59,790 nucleotides of DNA from Nocardia grenadensis NBRC 108939 (lineage in GTDB: Bacteria > Actinomycetota > Actinomycetes > Mycobacteriales > Mycobacteriaceae): NCBI RefSeq assembly GCF_001613445.1, contig NZ_BDCJ01000027.1, positions 1 to 59,790 on the forward strand, in the 5' to 3' direction. A program made the translations under genes and the position numbers. Within the stretch, counting starts at the first letter, position 1; each line of letters opens with the position of its first letter. Shown piece after piece: positions 41,271 to 50,505 of the stretch. Under the pieces are notes generated by a model. The model was not told the DNA's origin and did no database searches. It saw only the letters and a program-made list of their open reading frames with translations.

Positions 41271-42326
41271 ATGGTGGCCCTCCTCGATCTGGTGCAGACC
41301 CTGACCACGCCACATCCGGTGGACCGGTATCTGGAACTGGTACGCCCGATGCTGACCGTCCGCGATATGCGGGCCCGCGTCGTCGACGTGGACCGCTCGG
41401 TTCCCGGAACGATCTCGCTGGGTCTGCGCCCGACCCGGCAGTGGGACGGGCTGCGCGCGGGCCAGTTCCTGCAGCTGGGTGTGGTGATCGACGGAGTCCG
41501 CCACCTGCGCTGCTATTCGCCGGTGAACTCCCAGCACGATCGCCGCCGCCTCGACCTGACCCTCCGGGTGCATCCACACGGTCTGGTGTCGCGGTACCTG
41601 CACGAACACGCGCGCCCCGGCATGATCGTGGATCTCGAACCGGCCTCCGGCGTCTTCCATCTGCCGGACCAGCGGCCCGAGCGGGTCCTGCTGATCAGCG
41701 GCGGGAGCGGGATCACGCCGGTGCTGTCCATGCTGCGCACCCTCGTCGACGAGAAATACCCCGGTGAGGTCGTCTTCCTGCACTACGCGCGCTCGCCGGA
41801 GCTGGTGCCCCACCGCGCGGAACTGGCCGAAATCGCTGCCGCTCACCCGAATATCGCGGTCGAGCTGCATTATCCGGAACGCGACGGCCGGGGTTTCGAT
41901 CACGACGAACTCGCGCGGGTGGCACCGTGGTTCGCCGACGCGCAGACCTACCTGTGTGGTCCGCCGCCGCTGATGGACTCGGTGCGTGCGGTCTACACGG
42001 ACGCGGACCTGAGTGAACGTCTGCACACCGAAGAGTTCGTCGCCACCGCCGCGCCCGTGGACGACGCGGACGTGGAAGGGGCCACGACCTTCTCCGCCAG
42101 CGGCGTCACCGCGGAGAACACCGGGTCGTCCCTGCTGGAGCAGGCCGAGGGCGCCGGCCTGCGCCCGGAATTCGGCTGCCGGATGGGTATCTGCTTCTCC
42201 TGCACCTCGGTCCGGCGCAGCGGCTGCACCCGCAACCTGCGCACCGGGGAGCTGGAATCCGACCCCGACCAGCCGATCCAACTCTGCGTCCAGGCCGCCG
42301 TCGGCGACGTGGACATCGAAATCTGA
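41271..42326 (+). CDS. Ferredoxin-NADP reductase-like electron donor of the desaturase
   Basis: A 351-residue protein: FAD domain (RCYSPVNS, near residue 83), NAD(P) domain (LLISGGSGITPVLSMLR near 142; YLCGPPPLMDSV near 226), and a C-terminal plant-type 2Fe-2S domain with Cys303, Cys308, Cys311 and a fourth Cys near 340. Same layout as Rv3230c, which delivers electrons to DesA3. GGATGGAG precedes the ATG at 41271. First gene of the operon; the desaturase starts 35 bases after the stop. Confidence 0.94.
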   Translation: MVALLDLVQTLTTPHPVDRYLELVRPMLTVRDMRARVVDVDRSVPGTISLGLRPTRQWDGLRAGQFLQLGVVIDGVRHLRCYSPVNSQHDRRRLDLTLRVHPHGLVSRYLHEHARPGMIVDLEPASGVFHLPDQRPERVLLISGGSGITPVLSMLRTLVDEKYPGEVVFLHYARSPELVPHRAELAEIAAAHPNIAVELHYPERDGRGFDHDELARVAPWFADAQTYLCGPPPLMDSVRAVYTDADLSERLHTEEFVATAAPVDDADVEGATTFSASGVTAENTGSSLLEQAEGAGLRPEFGCRMGICFSCTSVRRSGCTRNLRTGELESDPDQPIQLCVQAAVGDVDIEI

Positions 42327-42361
42327 CATCGAGCATCTGACATCGCGAAGGGGAGAAACAG

Positions 42362-43546
42362 ATGACCATCCTCACCGAGACCAAAGACGGACCGCTGGTC
42401 CTCTCGCCCGATCAGGTCGAGGAGATCGGCCGCACTCTCGACGAACTGCGCGGCCGTATCGTCGCCGATCTGGGCGAGCGCGACCGTGGGTACATCTACG
42501 ACATCATCAGGGCGCAGCGCGGATTCGAGATCGCCGGGCGCGGCCTGATGTACCTGGGGTTCCTGCCCCCGTTCTGGCTGGCCGGTGTGGCCGCGCTCAG
42601 TGTGTCGAAGATCCTCGACAATATGGAGATCGGCCACAACGTGATGCACGGCCAGTACGACTGGATGCGTGAGCCGGGCCTGAACTCGCGGGTCTTCGAA
42701 TGGGATACCGTCTGCCCGGCGGACCAGTGGAAGCATTCGCACAACTACATGCACCACACCTATACGAACATCCACGGCCGGGACCGCGATATCGGCTACG
42801 GCGTGCTGCGGATCGACGAGGGGCAGGACTGGAACCCGTACTACCTGGGCAACCCGCTCTACGCGTTCCTGCTGATGGTCTTCTTCGAATGGGGCGTGAT
42901 GCTGCACGACCTCGAAGCGGACAACATCGTCAAGGGCAAGCGCCGCTGGTCCGACCTGAAACCGCTGATCAAGGGGCAGCTTCGTAAATCGGGCCGGCAG
43001 GTCCTCAAGGACTACGTGGCCTTCCCGCTGCTGACCGGTCCGCTGTTCCTGTCCACGCTCGCCGGGAATGCGACGGCGAACCTGGTGCGCAACCTGTGGG
43101 CGTACTCAATCATCTTCTGCGGGCATTTCCCCTCCGGTGTGCAAACATTCACCGAAGAGGAGACCGCCGAGGAGACCCGCGGCGAATGGTACGTGCGGCA
43201 GATGCTCGGCTCGGCCAATATCTCCGGCAGTCCGCTCTTCCATATCATGTCCGGCAATCTGTCCCACCAGATCGAGCACCACCTGTTCCCGGATCTGCCG
43301 GCCAACCGGTACCCCGAGATCGCCCCGGAGGTGCGCGCGCTGTGCGAGAAATTCGGGCTCCCCTACAACACGGGGCCGCTGGGCAAGCAGATCGGTTCGG
43401 TGTGGGCCAAAATCTTCCAACTGGCGCTGCCGCCGCGGTTGACGGAGTCCCGGATCGCCCGCTTCCTGCCCGCTGCGCTGCGGAAACAGCCCACTTCCGG
43501 TGTTATCGTGATGCGTCAGCAGAGTCCTACCGAAGCGGGCGTGTGA
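42362..43546 (+). CDS. desA3: Membrane fatty acyl-CoA desaturase (DesA3-type)
   Basis: A 394-residue di-iron membrane enzyme. The three histidine boxes are H92-NVM-H96, H125-SHNYM-HH132 and H302-QIE-HH307. Hydrophobic pairs lie near 60-80 and 230-250. It resembles M. tuberculosis DesA3 (Rv3229c), the stearoyl-CoA delta-9 desaturase, along most of its length. GAAGGGGAG precedes the ATG. It works with the upstream reductase, in the same order as Rv3230c-Rv3229c. Confidence 0.94.
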   Translation: MTILTETKDGPLVLSPDQVEEIGRTLDELRGRIVADLGERDRGYIYDIIRAQRGFEIAGRGLMYLGFLPPFWLAGVAALSVSKILDNMEIGHNVMHGQYDWMREPGLNSRVFEWDTVCPADQWKHSHNYMHHTYTNIHGRDRDIGYGVLRIDEGQDWNPYYLGNPLYAFLLMVFFEWGVMLHDLEADNIVKGKRRWSDLKPLIKGQLRKSGRQVLKDYVAFPLLTGPLFLSTLAGNATANLVRNLWAYSIIFCGHFPSGVQTFTEEETAEETRGEWYVRQMLGSANISGSPLFHIMSGNLSHQIEHHLFPDLPANRYPEIAPEVRALCEKFGLPYNTGPLGKQIGSVWAKIFQLALPPRLTESRIARFLPAALRKQPTSGVIVMRQQSPTEAGV

Positions 43547-43908
43547 TGATCGGCAAATTCGAGTCCAACAAGGATCTCATCCAGGAACTCACCACGTCGG
43601 GGGCGCGCCGGGTCGGCAATATCGCGAGCATCATCACCGGCACCGTCTCGGAGGTGACCCGGGAGGTCGGGGAATGGATCACCGACGCCATCGAGATGAA
43701 CGAGGCCGCCGCCGCGGCCAAACGCGACGCTGCCGCCGAGCATGCCGCCGCGGCCGAGGCGAGCAAGGACGCCGATGATACTCACGAGGTGGGGGTGGGC
43801 CGGGACTCGGCGGGCACCCCGCCGGTCCGGGAGACCGGCGTCGTCCTGGACGCCGATATCGTCGATGCCGAGACCGTCGATCCCGGTGCCTCCGGCAAAC
43901 GACACTGA
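43546..43908 (+). CDS. Small Ala/Asp-rich protein coupled to the desaturase
   Basis: A 120-residue protein whose ATG overlaps the desaturase TGA (TGATG). The first 60 residues are a conserved-looking helical segment (FESNKDLIQELTTSGARRVG, then IITGTVSEVTREVGEWITDAIE, split at 20); the rest is Ala-rich and then acidic. No family name is recognised. It may be an accessory or stability factor of the desaturase complex (inference from coupling). Confidence 0.75.
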   Translation: MIGKFESNKDLIQELTTSGARRVGNIASIITGTVSEVTREVGEWITDAIEMNEAAAAAKRDAAAEHAAAAEASKDADDTHEVGVGRDSAGTPPVRETGVVLDADIVDAETVDPGASGKRH

Positions 43909-43919
43909 TCCGATCCGGA

Positions 43920-43953
43920 AACCGCTCGGTGGGCCAGGTCACACCGAGCGGTT
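43920..43953 (+). terminator. Terminator of the desaturase operon
   Basis: A perfect 12-bp stem AACCGCTCGGTG / CACCGAGCGGTT with a 10-base loop, 12 bases after the stop of the last gene. Confidence 0.8.
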
Positions 43954-43975
43954 ATCCATGGGCTAACCTCGGCTC

Positions 43976-44293
43976 GTGCCCGCCTATGTCTCCTCGCCGG
44001 AACTGACCTTCGGTTTCCTGTTCGCGCTGGAGGATCCCGAGCGGATCGCGGAGATGGTACGCGACCTGATGGAACGCAAAACCGTCTCGGTCTTCCGGCT
44101 GGCCAGGCTGTCCGACGACGACGGGCCGCCGGAACGATATGTCGTGAACTGGGCGGCCATTCCGCAGATCTCCATCACCACCACCGCGCCCGACCCGGCC
44201 GAATTGAGGGCAGACCAGGTGATGCTGGTCAACGCGTTCCTTGGTGACGCGGGCGAGATCCGGCTGTACTCGCAGGGGAGTGCGCCGCAGTAA
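43976..44293 (+). CDS. Hypothetical small protein
   Basis: A 105-residue soluble protein starting at GTG (43976). It begins PAYVSSPELTFGFLFALED and has several strand-like segments. It has normal codon use. No family is recognised and its neighbours do not suggest a role. No clear ribosome site; the start lies 22 bases after the desaturase terminator, so the transcript may be leaderless. Confidence 0.65.
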   Translation: MPAYVSSPELTFGFLFALEDPERIAEMVRDLMERKTVSVFRLARLSDDDGPPERYVVNWAAIPQISITTTAPDPAELRADQVMLVNAFLGDAGEIRLYSQGSAPQ

Positions 44294-44402
44294 CCGCCCA
44301 CCACTGCGTGAGATCCCCGTGACTGGTGGTGACCCGCCGTTATCGAACTGTAGCCTTGTTCGGGGGACCTGCACGAGCGATGGGTAACAAGGAGTGGGCG
44401 CG

Positions 44403-45452
44403 GTGGAGAACGTGATACGGCTGCTGATCGTATTCGGGGTCACACTGGCAGTGACGATCGTCCTCGGCTGGGCAATCGACCGCGGCCTTCGATACTGGTC
44501 GGCCCGGCATCCGAAGACCGCCATCCCGGGTCTGCTACGGCGGATCCAATTGCCGCTCCAGTTGTTCCTCGGCTTCGCCGCACTCCGGATCACCTACCCG
44601 CTGGCCGATCTGAATCTGCGCCAGGACACGGTGATCCTCAGTGTGCTGGCCTCCATGGTCACCATGTCGTCGGTCTGGCTGGTGGTGCGGATAGTCGACG
44701 CGGTGGCCGACGGGCTGTTGAACAGCTACTCCCGCCGGGCCCGTGATCCTCGCCGGGTACGGCAGCTGAACACCCAGTTCACGCTGATCCGCCGGATCAC
44801 GACCGCGTTGCTCGCGGTGGCGACGGCGGCGATCGCCATGCTGGTCATGTTCCCCGGGCTGCGTGTGCTGGGCACCTCGCTGCTCGCCTCCGCCGGCATC
44901 ATCGGCATCATCGCCGGTGTGGCAGCCCAATCCACGCTCAGCAACCTCATGGCGGGCCTGCAGATCGCCTTCGGTGATTCGGTGAAGATCGGCGATACGG
45001 TTGTCGTCGAGGGGGAGATGGGCACCGTCGAGGAGATCACCCTGTCCTTCCTCACCGTCCGGATCTGGGACGACCGCCGGCTCACCATGCCGGTCTCGTA
45101 CTTCAACAGCAAGCCGTACGAGAACTGGTCGCGTGGCGGCCCGCAGATGACCGGCACCGTATTCCTCTACCTGGACCACAGCGCCCCCGTGGCCGAGCTG
45201 CGTGAGCATCTCTACGAATACCTGAGCGAGCACCCCGATTGGGACGGCCGCAGCTGGAACCTCCTGGTCACCGACAGCACCCCCACCGGTATCGAGGTCC
45301 GGGCATCGATGACCGGGCGTGATTCGGACGCGGTGTGGTCGTTGCGCTGTGCCGTCCGTGAGGAGCTGATCAGCTGGCTGAACGGTCAGCATCCGGGCGC
45401 ACTGCCGCGCCTGGCCGCGCTGGACGGATTCGAGAAGACGCCGGTCAGGTAG
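44403..45452 (+). CDS. MscS-family mechanosensitive ion channel
   Basis: A 349-residue protein with four hydrophobic segments, the pore helix LLASAGIIGIIAGVAAQSTLSNLMAGLQIAF (residues about 157-187; key A, G and S positions) and a beta domain (VEGEMGTVEEITL). It opens under osmotic down-shock. AAGGAG at 44389-44394 favours GTG 44403 (8-base spacing); the earlier GTG 44394 overlaps that site. Confidence 0.92.
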   Translation: MENVIRLLIVFGVTLAVTIVLGWAIDRGLRYWSARHPKTAIPGLLRRIQLPLQLFLGFAALRITYPLADLNLRQDTVILSVLASMVTMSSVWLVVRIVDAVADGLLNSYSRRARDPRRVRQLNTQFTLIRRITTALLAVATAAIAMLVMFPGLRVLGTSLLASAGIIGIIAGVAAQSTLSNLMAGLQIAFGDSVKIGDTVVVEGEMGTVEEITLSFLTVRIWDDRRLTMPVSYFNSKPYENWSRGGPQMTGTVFLYLDHSAPVAELREHLYEYLSEHPDWDGRSWNLLVTDSTPTGIEVRASMTGRDSDAVWSLRCAVREELISWLNGQHPGALPRLAALDGFEKTPVR

Positions 45453-45530
45453 GCCGCGCGGGGCCGACCGGGCCGAGTGGCCGATTGATCTCGATGCCAT
45501 GTCGGTACGGCGGGGATTAAGACGAAAATT

Positions 45531-45546
45531 TGTGTGATAGCTCACA
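45531..45546 (+). promoter_or_regulatory. Crp/GlxR-type site upstream of the DUF4389 gene
   Basis: TGTGTGATAGCTCACA matches the consensus TGTGA-N2-TA-N2-TCACA of actinobacterial Crp/GlxR at all fixed bases except one. It lies 65 bases before the start codon, in an AT-rich patch. Confidence 0.6.
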
Positions 45547-45610
45547 ATCGAGAGACGGCCTGGCCGGTTGGGTCGGCCGGACCAGCACCCTCGAAGGAGC
45601 GTTGATCACA

Positions 45611-46315
45611 ATGCCTGCTCCCGCCGGTTACCCGGTCCGAGTTCGCGGCGATCTGGACCCCGCGCTGTCGCGCTGGATGTGGATCGTGAAATGGCTTCTC
45701 GCCATTCCGCACTACATAGTTCTGTTCTTCCTGCACATCGGTTATGCCGTGGTCACGGTGATCGCGTTCTTCGCGATCCTGTTCACCGGTCGATACCCTC
45801 GGGCCCTGTTCGACTACAGCGTCGGGGTCATGCGGTGGTCGTGGCGGGTCAGCTTCTACGCCTGGACGCCTGCCGGTACCGACAGATATCCACCGTTCTC
45901 GCTGGCCCGTGACGACGACTACGCGGCGGACCTGGACATCGACTATCCGCCGACGCTGCATCGCGGGCTGGTACTGGTGAAATGGTGGCTGCTCGCCATT
46001 CCGCACTATCTGATCATCGGCGGTATGACCGGTGCCGCCTGGCTGGTCGATTTCGAGGACGCCGACACCACGGCCGGTGCCGCGGGTATTCCGCTGATCG
46101 GCGTGCTGACCTTCGTCGCCCTGGTCGGGTTGCTGTTCGCGGCCCGCTACTCCCAGGGGCTGTTCGATTTTGTGATGGGAATCAACCGGTGGATGTTGCG
46201 GGTGCAGGCCTACGGCTCGCTGTTACGCGACGAGTACCCGCCCTTCCGCCTGGATCAGGGCGCCCGTGACGAGGCGGCGCCCCCACTGGTCGATACGAGC
46301 AAACCCGAGGCCTGA
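45611..46315 (+). CDS. DUF4389 membrane protein
   Basis: A 234-residue protein built of two related halves, each with a WIVKWLLAIPHY or LVKWWLLAIPHY helix, a second helix and an R(Y)xxxLFD motif followed by W(S/M)xRVxxY. This is the DUF4389 family, common in actinobacteria, of unknown function. The ATG at 45611 lies 12 bases after GAAGGAG; TTG 45602 is closer to that site and possible. A Crp-like site lies upstream. Confidence 0.88.
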   Translation: MPAPAGYPVRVRGDLDPALSRWMWIVKWLLAIPHYIVLFFLHIGYAVVTVIAFFAILFTGRYPRALFDYSVGVMRWSWRVSFYAWTPAGTDRYPPFSLARDDDYAADLDIDYPPTLHRGLVLVKWWLLAIPHYLIIGGMTGAAWLVDFEDADTTAGAAGIPLIGVLTFVALVGLLFAARYSQGLFDFVMGINRWMLRVQAYGSLLRDEYPPFRLDQGARDEAAPPLVDTSKPEA

Positions 46316-46336
46316 GACCATTACCGGCCGAACGAA

Positions 46337-46369
46337 AAAGCCCGAGGACCCAATGGGCCCTCGGGCTTT
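46337..46369. terminator. Bidirectional terminator, DUF4389 gene and tRNA-His
   Basis: AAAGCCCGAGG / CCTCGGGCTTT, an 11-bp stem with an A-run before and a T-run at the end, so it works on both strands. It lies 5 bases beyond the tRNA-His 3' end. Confidence 0.88.
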
Positions 46370-46373
46370 CCAG

Positions 46374-46447
46374 GGTGAGTGACGGGACTCGAACCCGCGA
46401 CAGCCAGGATCACAACCTGGTGCTCTACCAACTGAACTACACTCACC
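46374..46447 (-). tRNA. tRNA-His (anticodon GUG)
   Basis: The acceptor arms GTGAGTG / CACTCAC pair, with an extra 5' G opposite discriminator C as required for tRNA-His. The anticodon loop TTGTGAT carries GTG; the T arm has GGTTCGAGTCC. It lies just beyond orn, as in mycobacteria. Confidence 0.96.
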
Positions 46448-46532
46448 ATCACCGATTTGCACCGGCGGCCTAGATAGTAGCGCGTCTACCCCTCCGCAAG
46501 CCAATCGGTTATCGGTGCGCCGGTCGCCGGGC

Positions 46533-47174
46533 CTATACCGGGCCGGGCGTGCCGCCGCCGGTTCCCCCCGGGGGACCGGCGCTGACCTCGGCGGCGATTG
46601 CGGAGATCTCCGCCGTTGAAGGGCCCGGCGCGGCGACAAAGGCCGTGCGCCTGTAGTACTCGAGCTCCCGGATGGATTCCTGGATATCGGCGAGCGCGCG
46701 GTGGGCCAGGCCCTTTTCGGGTTGGCCGAAATAGATCCGCGGGTACCAGCGACGGCATAGTTCCTTGATCGAGCTGACGTCGATCATCCGATAGTGCAGG
46801 TGCGCGTCGAGCTCCGGCATGTCCCGGGCGATGAAACCACGATCGGTGGCGATGGAGTTACCGGCCAGGGGTACCACCCGGGCGGCGGGCGCGTACTGCT
46901 TCACATAGTCGAGTACCTGCCGCTCGGCCTCGGCGAGGGTGACCGTGGAGCGCCGCACCTCTTCGGTGAGGCCGGACCGGGCGTGCATCTCGGCGACCAC
47001 CTCGGGCATCGCCGCGAGCGCCTCGTCGTCGGCGTGGATGACGATATCCACCCCGTCACCGAGAACATTCAGATCGCTGTCGGTCACCAGGGCGGCCACC
47101 TCGATCAGTTTGTCGGTGACCAGGTCGAGCCCGGTCATCTCACAATCCATCCACACCACTAATTTGTCCGACAC
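46533..47174 (-). CDS. orn: Oligoribonuclease
   Basis: A 213-residue DEDDh exonuclease that degrades nanoRNAs (2-5 nt) and pGpG. Motif I is D10-C-E12 in WMDCEMTGLD; later motifs include AGNSIATDRGFIARDMPELD, YRMIDVSSIKEL and HRALADI. Strong similarity to Rv2511 over its whole length; the C-terminal tail is Gly/Pro-rich and variable. GTG at 47174 gives MSDKLVVWMDCEM, matching the short N-terminus of the family. Confidence 0.96.
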   Translation of the reverse strand: MSDKLVVWMDCEMTGLDLVTDKLIEVAALVTDSDLNVLGDGVDIVIHADDEALAAMPEVVAEMHARSGLTEEVRRSTVTLAEAERQVLDYVKQYAPAARVVPLAGNSIATDRGFIARDMPELDAHLHYRMIDVSSIKELCRRWYPRIYFGQPEKGLAHRALADIQESIRELEYYRRTAFVAAPGPSTAEISAIAAEVSAGPPGGTGGGTPGPV

Positions 47175-47258
47175 CCGCACCACCCTAATCAGCGCCGCCA
47201 CCCGCCGAGCGCAATCAGTACCCGCTCCGTGTGGGAAGTCTCCGGGGAGGGCCCCGGT

Positions 47259-48062
47259 TCAGCCGCCGAGCTTCTTGTAGAACGCGCCCGCGATCGGGGC
47301 GGTGACCGCCCTGGGCCCATAGTTACCGGCGGCGCTCATACCCTTCCCGATCAGGCCGGGTACCACCCGCATCTTGTTCCGGGCCAGTGCGTCGATCGAG
47401 ATCCGGGCCGTGTACTCCGAGGACACCCACAGAAAATCCGGGACCATACGGTCGACCAGGGAGGCGTCGGCGGGATCGGGGGTCTCGGTACGCACCGGGC
47501 CGGGAGCGAGCAGGGTGATGTGCACCCCGGAACCCTTCAGCTCGCCCCGCAGGGATTCGGCGAAGGTATTGGCGAAGGCTTTGCTCGCCGCGTAGGTGGC
47601 GTTGTTCGGAATGGGCATGTTGCCGGCCGCCGAACCGCTCACCAGGATGCCACCGGCCCGCCGGGCCAGCATCGCCGGGAGCACGGCCAAGGTCAGGTCG
47701 TGCACGGCGACGGCGTTCAACTCCAGCTGATCGCGTTCGTAGGCGGGATCGAGGGCGGCGAGGGGGCCGAAGGTCGCGATGCCCGCGTTGTTGCACAGGA
47801 TCGAGATGTCCCGGCCCGCGAGTTCCTCGGTGAGCGGAGCCCGCTGTGCCCGGTCGGCGAGATCGACGGCGCGGACTTCGGCGGTGACGCCGTGATCCCG
47901 GGTGAGCCGACCGGCCAGGTCGTCGAGGATGTCGCCGCGGCGCGCGACCAGGATGAGCGAATGACCCCGGCGGGCCAGTTCGGCGGCCAGTGCGGTTCCG
48001 ATTCCGGACGAAGCGCCGGTCACCACGGCGCGGCTCTCGGCGGTAGGCGAAGGCAAACCCAT
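47259..48062 (-). CDS. cmrA: Mycolate reductase, short-chain dehydrogenase (Rv2509 type)
   Basis: A 267-residue SDR with TGASSGIG near residue 15, NNAG near 90, catalytic YAASK near 153, and the ending GAFYKKLGG. Similar from end to end to Rv2509, known as CmrA, which reduces the 3-oxo intermediate to the mature mycolic acid motif. Orn and tRNA-His lie beside it, as in mycobacteria. The ATG at 48060-48062 gives the same N-terminal length as Rv2509; AGGGTG lies about 7 bases upstream. An earlier ATG 7 codons upstream is less likely. Confidence 0.92.
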   Translation of the reverse strand: MGLPSPTAESRAVVTGASSGIGTALAAELARRGHSLILVARRGDILDDLAGRLTRDHGVTAEVRAVDLADRAQRAPLTEELAGRDISILCNNAGIATFGPLAALDPAYERDQLELNAVAVHDLTLAVLPAMLARRAGGILVSGSAAGNMPIPNNATYAASKAFANTFAESLRGELKGSGVHITLLAPGPVRTETPDPADASLVDRMVPDFLWVSSEYTARISIDALARNKMRVVPGLIGKGMSAAGNYGPRAVTAPIAGAFYKKLGG

Positions 48063-48214
48063 TCCCGACACCCTAGAGGGCACCGCCGGTCACGGCCCGC
48101 CCGCAGCCCGCGCAGGACCGGAGTGGCGGGTCGGCCGTGGACGCGCACGGCCGGCGTGTAGGCGCAGGCTCGCCCACCGGGATTGTGTGTTTGACGCTCG
48201 CCGGGAGGGGTACA

Positions 48215-48251
48215 CCCACTCCGACTGGCCCGAACAGCTCAGTCGGGTGGG
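48215..48251 (-). terminator. Hairpin after tRNA-Arg
   Basis: CCCAC(T)CCGACTG / CAGTCGGGTGGG, a 12-bp stem with one bulged T, 5 bases beyond the tRNA 3' end. Confidence 0.6.
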
Positions 48252-48256
48252 TGGAG

Positions 48257-48330
48257 CGCCCCCGGCAGGAATCGAACCTGCGACCTAGGGATTAGAAGGC
48301 CCTTGCTCTATCCAACTGAGCTACGGAGGC
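48257..48330 (-). tRNA. tRNA-Arg (anticodon UCU)
   Basis: 74 bases. The acceptor arms GCCTCCG / CGGGGGC pair with one G-U, the anticodon loop CTTCTAA carries TCT, and the T arm has GGTTCGATTCC. Discriminator G; CCA not encoded. Confidence 0.95.
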
Positions 48331-48465
48331 AGTGGTTCCACCATGGCGGACAACGGCCGCGCTGTCCAGCTGAAAAGTGTAGCGATCGACCGGATCGTCT
48401 GATTTGGGCTGCCCCGAAACGGCCCCGGCGGGCCGAACTGTGCCCATCGAACTACTCTCGAACCT

Positions 48466-50505
48466 ATGTCGTCAGCCCAGGCTCCCGCCGCCGAACCCGC
48501 TACAGAGGCCGGTCGGCCCAGTAGCCCGGCGGTCCTGCCGACGGTGCTGACCGTGTGTGCCGCGGCGCTGGCCGCACTGGTATCGATGCTGGTGGTGGGC
48601 CTATCGGCCGCCCAGGCGCTGAGCCTGCTGGGGATTCCCGATCCGGGTCCGCTGACAACCTACGGCCTGCCCGCGCTCCGGGCACTGGCCGATCTCTTCG
48701 CGGCCTTCACAGTGGGGTCGCTGCTCTGCGCGGCCTTCCTGGTGCCGCCGCAGCGTGGCGGCCTGCTCGACACGGGGGGTTACCGCGCGGTGCGGCGGGC
48801 TTCGAATCTGGCGGTGGCCTGGGCGGTGAGCGCCGCGCTGCTGGTACCGCTGACCGTCTCCGACAGCACCGGCCGGCCGGTCACCGAAATCCTGGCACCC
48901 CGGGATCTGTGGCGGATCGCCGGTGGGATCGAGCTCGCCGGTACCTGGCGGTTGACCGCGATCGGTGCCCTGTTGCTGGCGATCGGCTGCCGGCTGGCTC
49001 TGCGCTGGGGCTGGACGCCGGTGTTGTTCGGCGCGTCGGTCGTGGTGATGATGCCGCTGGCGCTGACCGGACATTCGGCGTCCGGCGGCGCCCACGATGT
49101 GGCCACCAACAGTTTGATCCTGCACCTGATCGCCGCCGCGGTCTGGATCGGCGGCCTGGGCGCGCTGCTGGTCCATGCGCTGCGGGACGGCACCCATACG
49201 GCCCTGGCGGCCCGGCGCTTCTCCGCGGTGGCCCTGGTCTCCTTCGGGGTGCTGGCGGTCAGCGGTGTGGTCAACTCGTGGGTACGCGTGCCCTGGGACG
49301 AGCTGTTCAGCAGTACCTACGGCCGACTGGTACTGGCCAAGGCCGCGGCGCTGGTGATCCTCGGCGTCTTCGGCTGGTTCCAGCGACGCGCGGCGCTGCC
49401 GGCGCTGGCCGCCGACCCGGACGACCGGCGCGCGCTCGCCCGTTTCGCGAGTGTGGAGCTGCTCGTCTTCGCCGCGACCATGGGCCTGGCGGTGGGACTG
49501 GGCCGGACCCCGCCACCGCCGCCGACGAGCGTGCCCACCCCGATGGAGGTCGAGCTCGGCTACAACCTCGACGGTCCGCCTACGGTGGCGCGGCTGCTCT
49601 TCGACTGGCGTTTCGACCTGATCTTCGGCACGCTCGCCATCGTGCTGGCGGTGCTCTATCTGCTGGGTGTCCGACGGTTACGGGCACGCGGTGACGCGTG
49701 GCCGGCCGGCCGGACCGTCGCGTGGCTGCTCGGTTGCGCGGTATTGCTGTTCACGACCTCGTCGGGAGTCGGCCGGTACGCGCCCGCCATGTTCAGCGTG
49801 CACATGGGCGCGCATATGGCGCTGTCGATGCTGACCCCGATCCTGCTGGCCTTGGGGGGCGTGGTGACGCTCGCGTTGCGTGCGCTGCCGCCGGCCGGCC
49901 GGGACGGGGCCCCGGGCCCTCGAGAGTGGATCCTGGCCGCGGTACACAACCCGGTCTCCCGTTTCCTCACCCAGCCGATCGTGGCCTCGGTGCTGTTCGT
50001 GGCCGGTTTCTATGCGCTGTACCTGGGCGGGATCTTCGACACCTACGCCGATTCCCATACCGCGCACCTGCTGATGAACCTGCACTTCCTGCTCAGTGGT
50101 TATCTCTTCTACTGGGTGGTGATCGGGATCGACCCGAAACCGCGGCGGGTGGAGCCGCTGACCAGACTGGCCATGGTGTTCGGTTCGCTGCCCTTCCACG
50201 CTTTCTTCGGGGTGGTGTTGATGGGCACGAGCACGGTGCTGGCCGGCTGGTTCTATCGCAGCCTCGACCTCGGCTGGCCCATCGATCTGCTGGGCGATCA
50301 GCGCACCGGGGGCAGTCTGGCGTGGGCCACCGGTGAGGTCCCACTGGTAGTGGTCATGCTGGCGCTACTGGTCCAGTGGTCGCGCAGCGACGCGCGGCTG
50401 GCCCGGCGCACCGACCGCGCCGCGGAACGCGACGACGACGCGGAACTTGCCGCGCACAATGCCATGTTCGCCCAATTGGCCAAGCGAGATCGGGCAAGTA
50501 GGTAG
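48466..50505 (+). CDS. CopD - CtaG-like fused membrane protein (Rv0102 type)
   Basis: A 679-residue protein with about fourteen membrane segments. Residues about 70-360 form a CopD-like copper-resistance/import domain (HLIAAAVWIGGLGALLVHAL, 20 residues). Residues about 385-640 form a caa3_CtaG domain, an assembly factor for cytochrome c oxidase (FSVHMGAHMALSMLTP, MNLHFLLSGYLFYW; conserved His). The likely job is copper delivery to the oxidase. There is no ribosome site; a -10-like TACTCT ends 7 bases before the ATG, so the mRNA is probably leaderless. The dehydratase ATG follows the stop directly. Confidence 0.92.
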   Translation: MSSAQAPAAEPATEAGRPSSPAVLPTVLTVCAAALAALVSMLVVGLSAAQALSLLGIPDPGPLTTYGLPALRALADLFAAFTVGSLLCAAFLVPPQRGGLLDTGGYRAVRRASNLAVAWAVSAALLVPLTVSDSTGRPVTEILAPRDLWRIAGGIELAGTWRLTAIGALLLAIGCRLALRWGWTPVLFGASVVVMMPLALTGHSASGGAHDVATNSLILHLIAAAVWIGGLGALLVHALRDGTHTALAARRFSAVALVSFGVLAVSGVVNSWVRVPWDELFSSTYGRLVLAKAAALVILGVFGWFQRRAALPALAADPDDRRALARFASVELLVFAATMGLAVGLGRTPPPPPTSVPTPMEVELGYNLDGPPTVARLLFDWRFDLIFGTLAIVLAVLYLLGVRRLRARGDAWPAGRTVAWLLGCAVLLFTTSSGVGRYAPAMFSVHMGAHMALSMLTPILLALGGVVTLALRALPPAGRDGAPGPREWILAAVHNPVSRFLTQPIVASVLFVAGFYALYLGGIFDTYADSHTAHLLMNLHFLLSGYLFYWVVIGIDPKPRRVEPLTRLAMVFGSLPFHAFFGVVLMGTSTVLAGWFYRSLDLGWPIDLLGDQRTGGSLAWATGEVPLVVVMLALLVQWSRSDARLARRTDRAAERDDDAELAAHNAMFAQLAKRDRASR

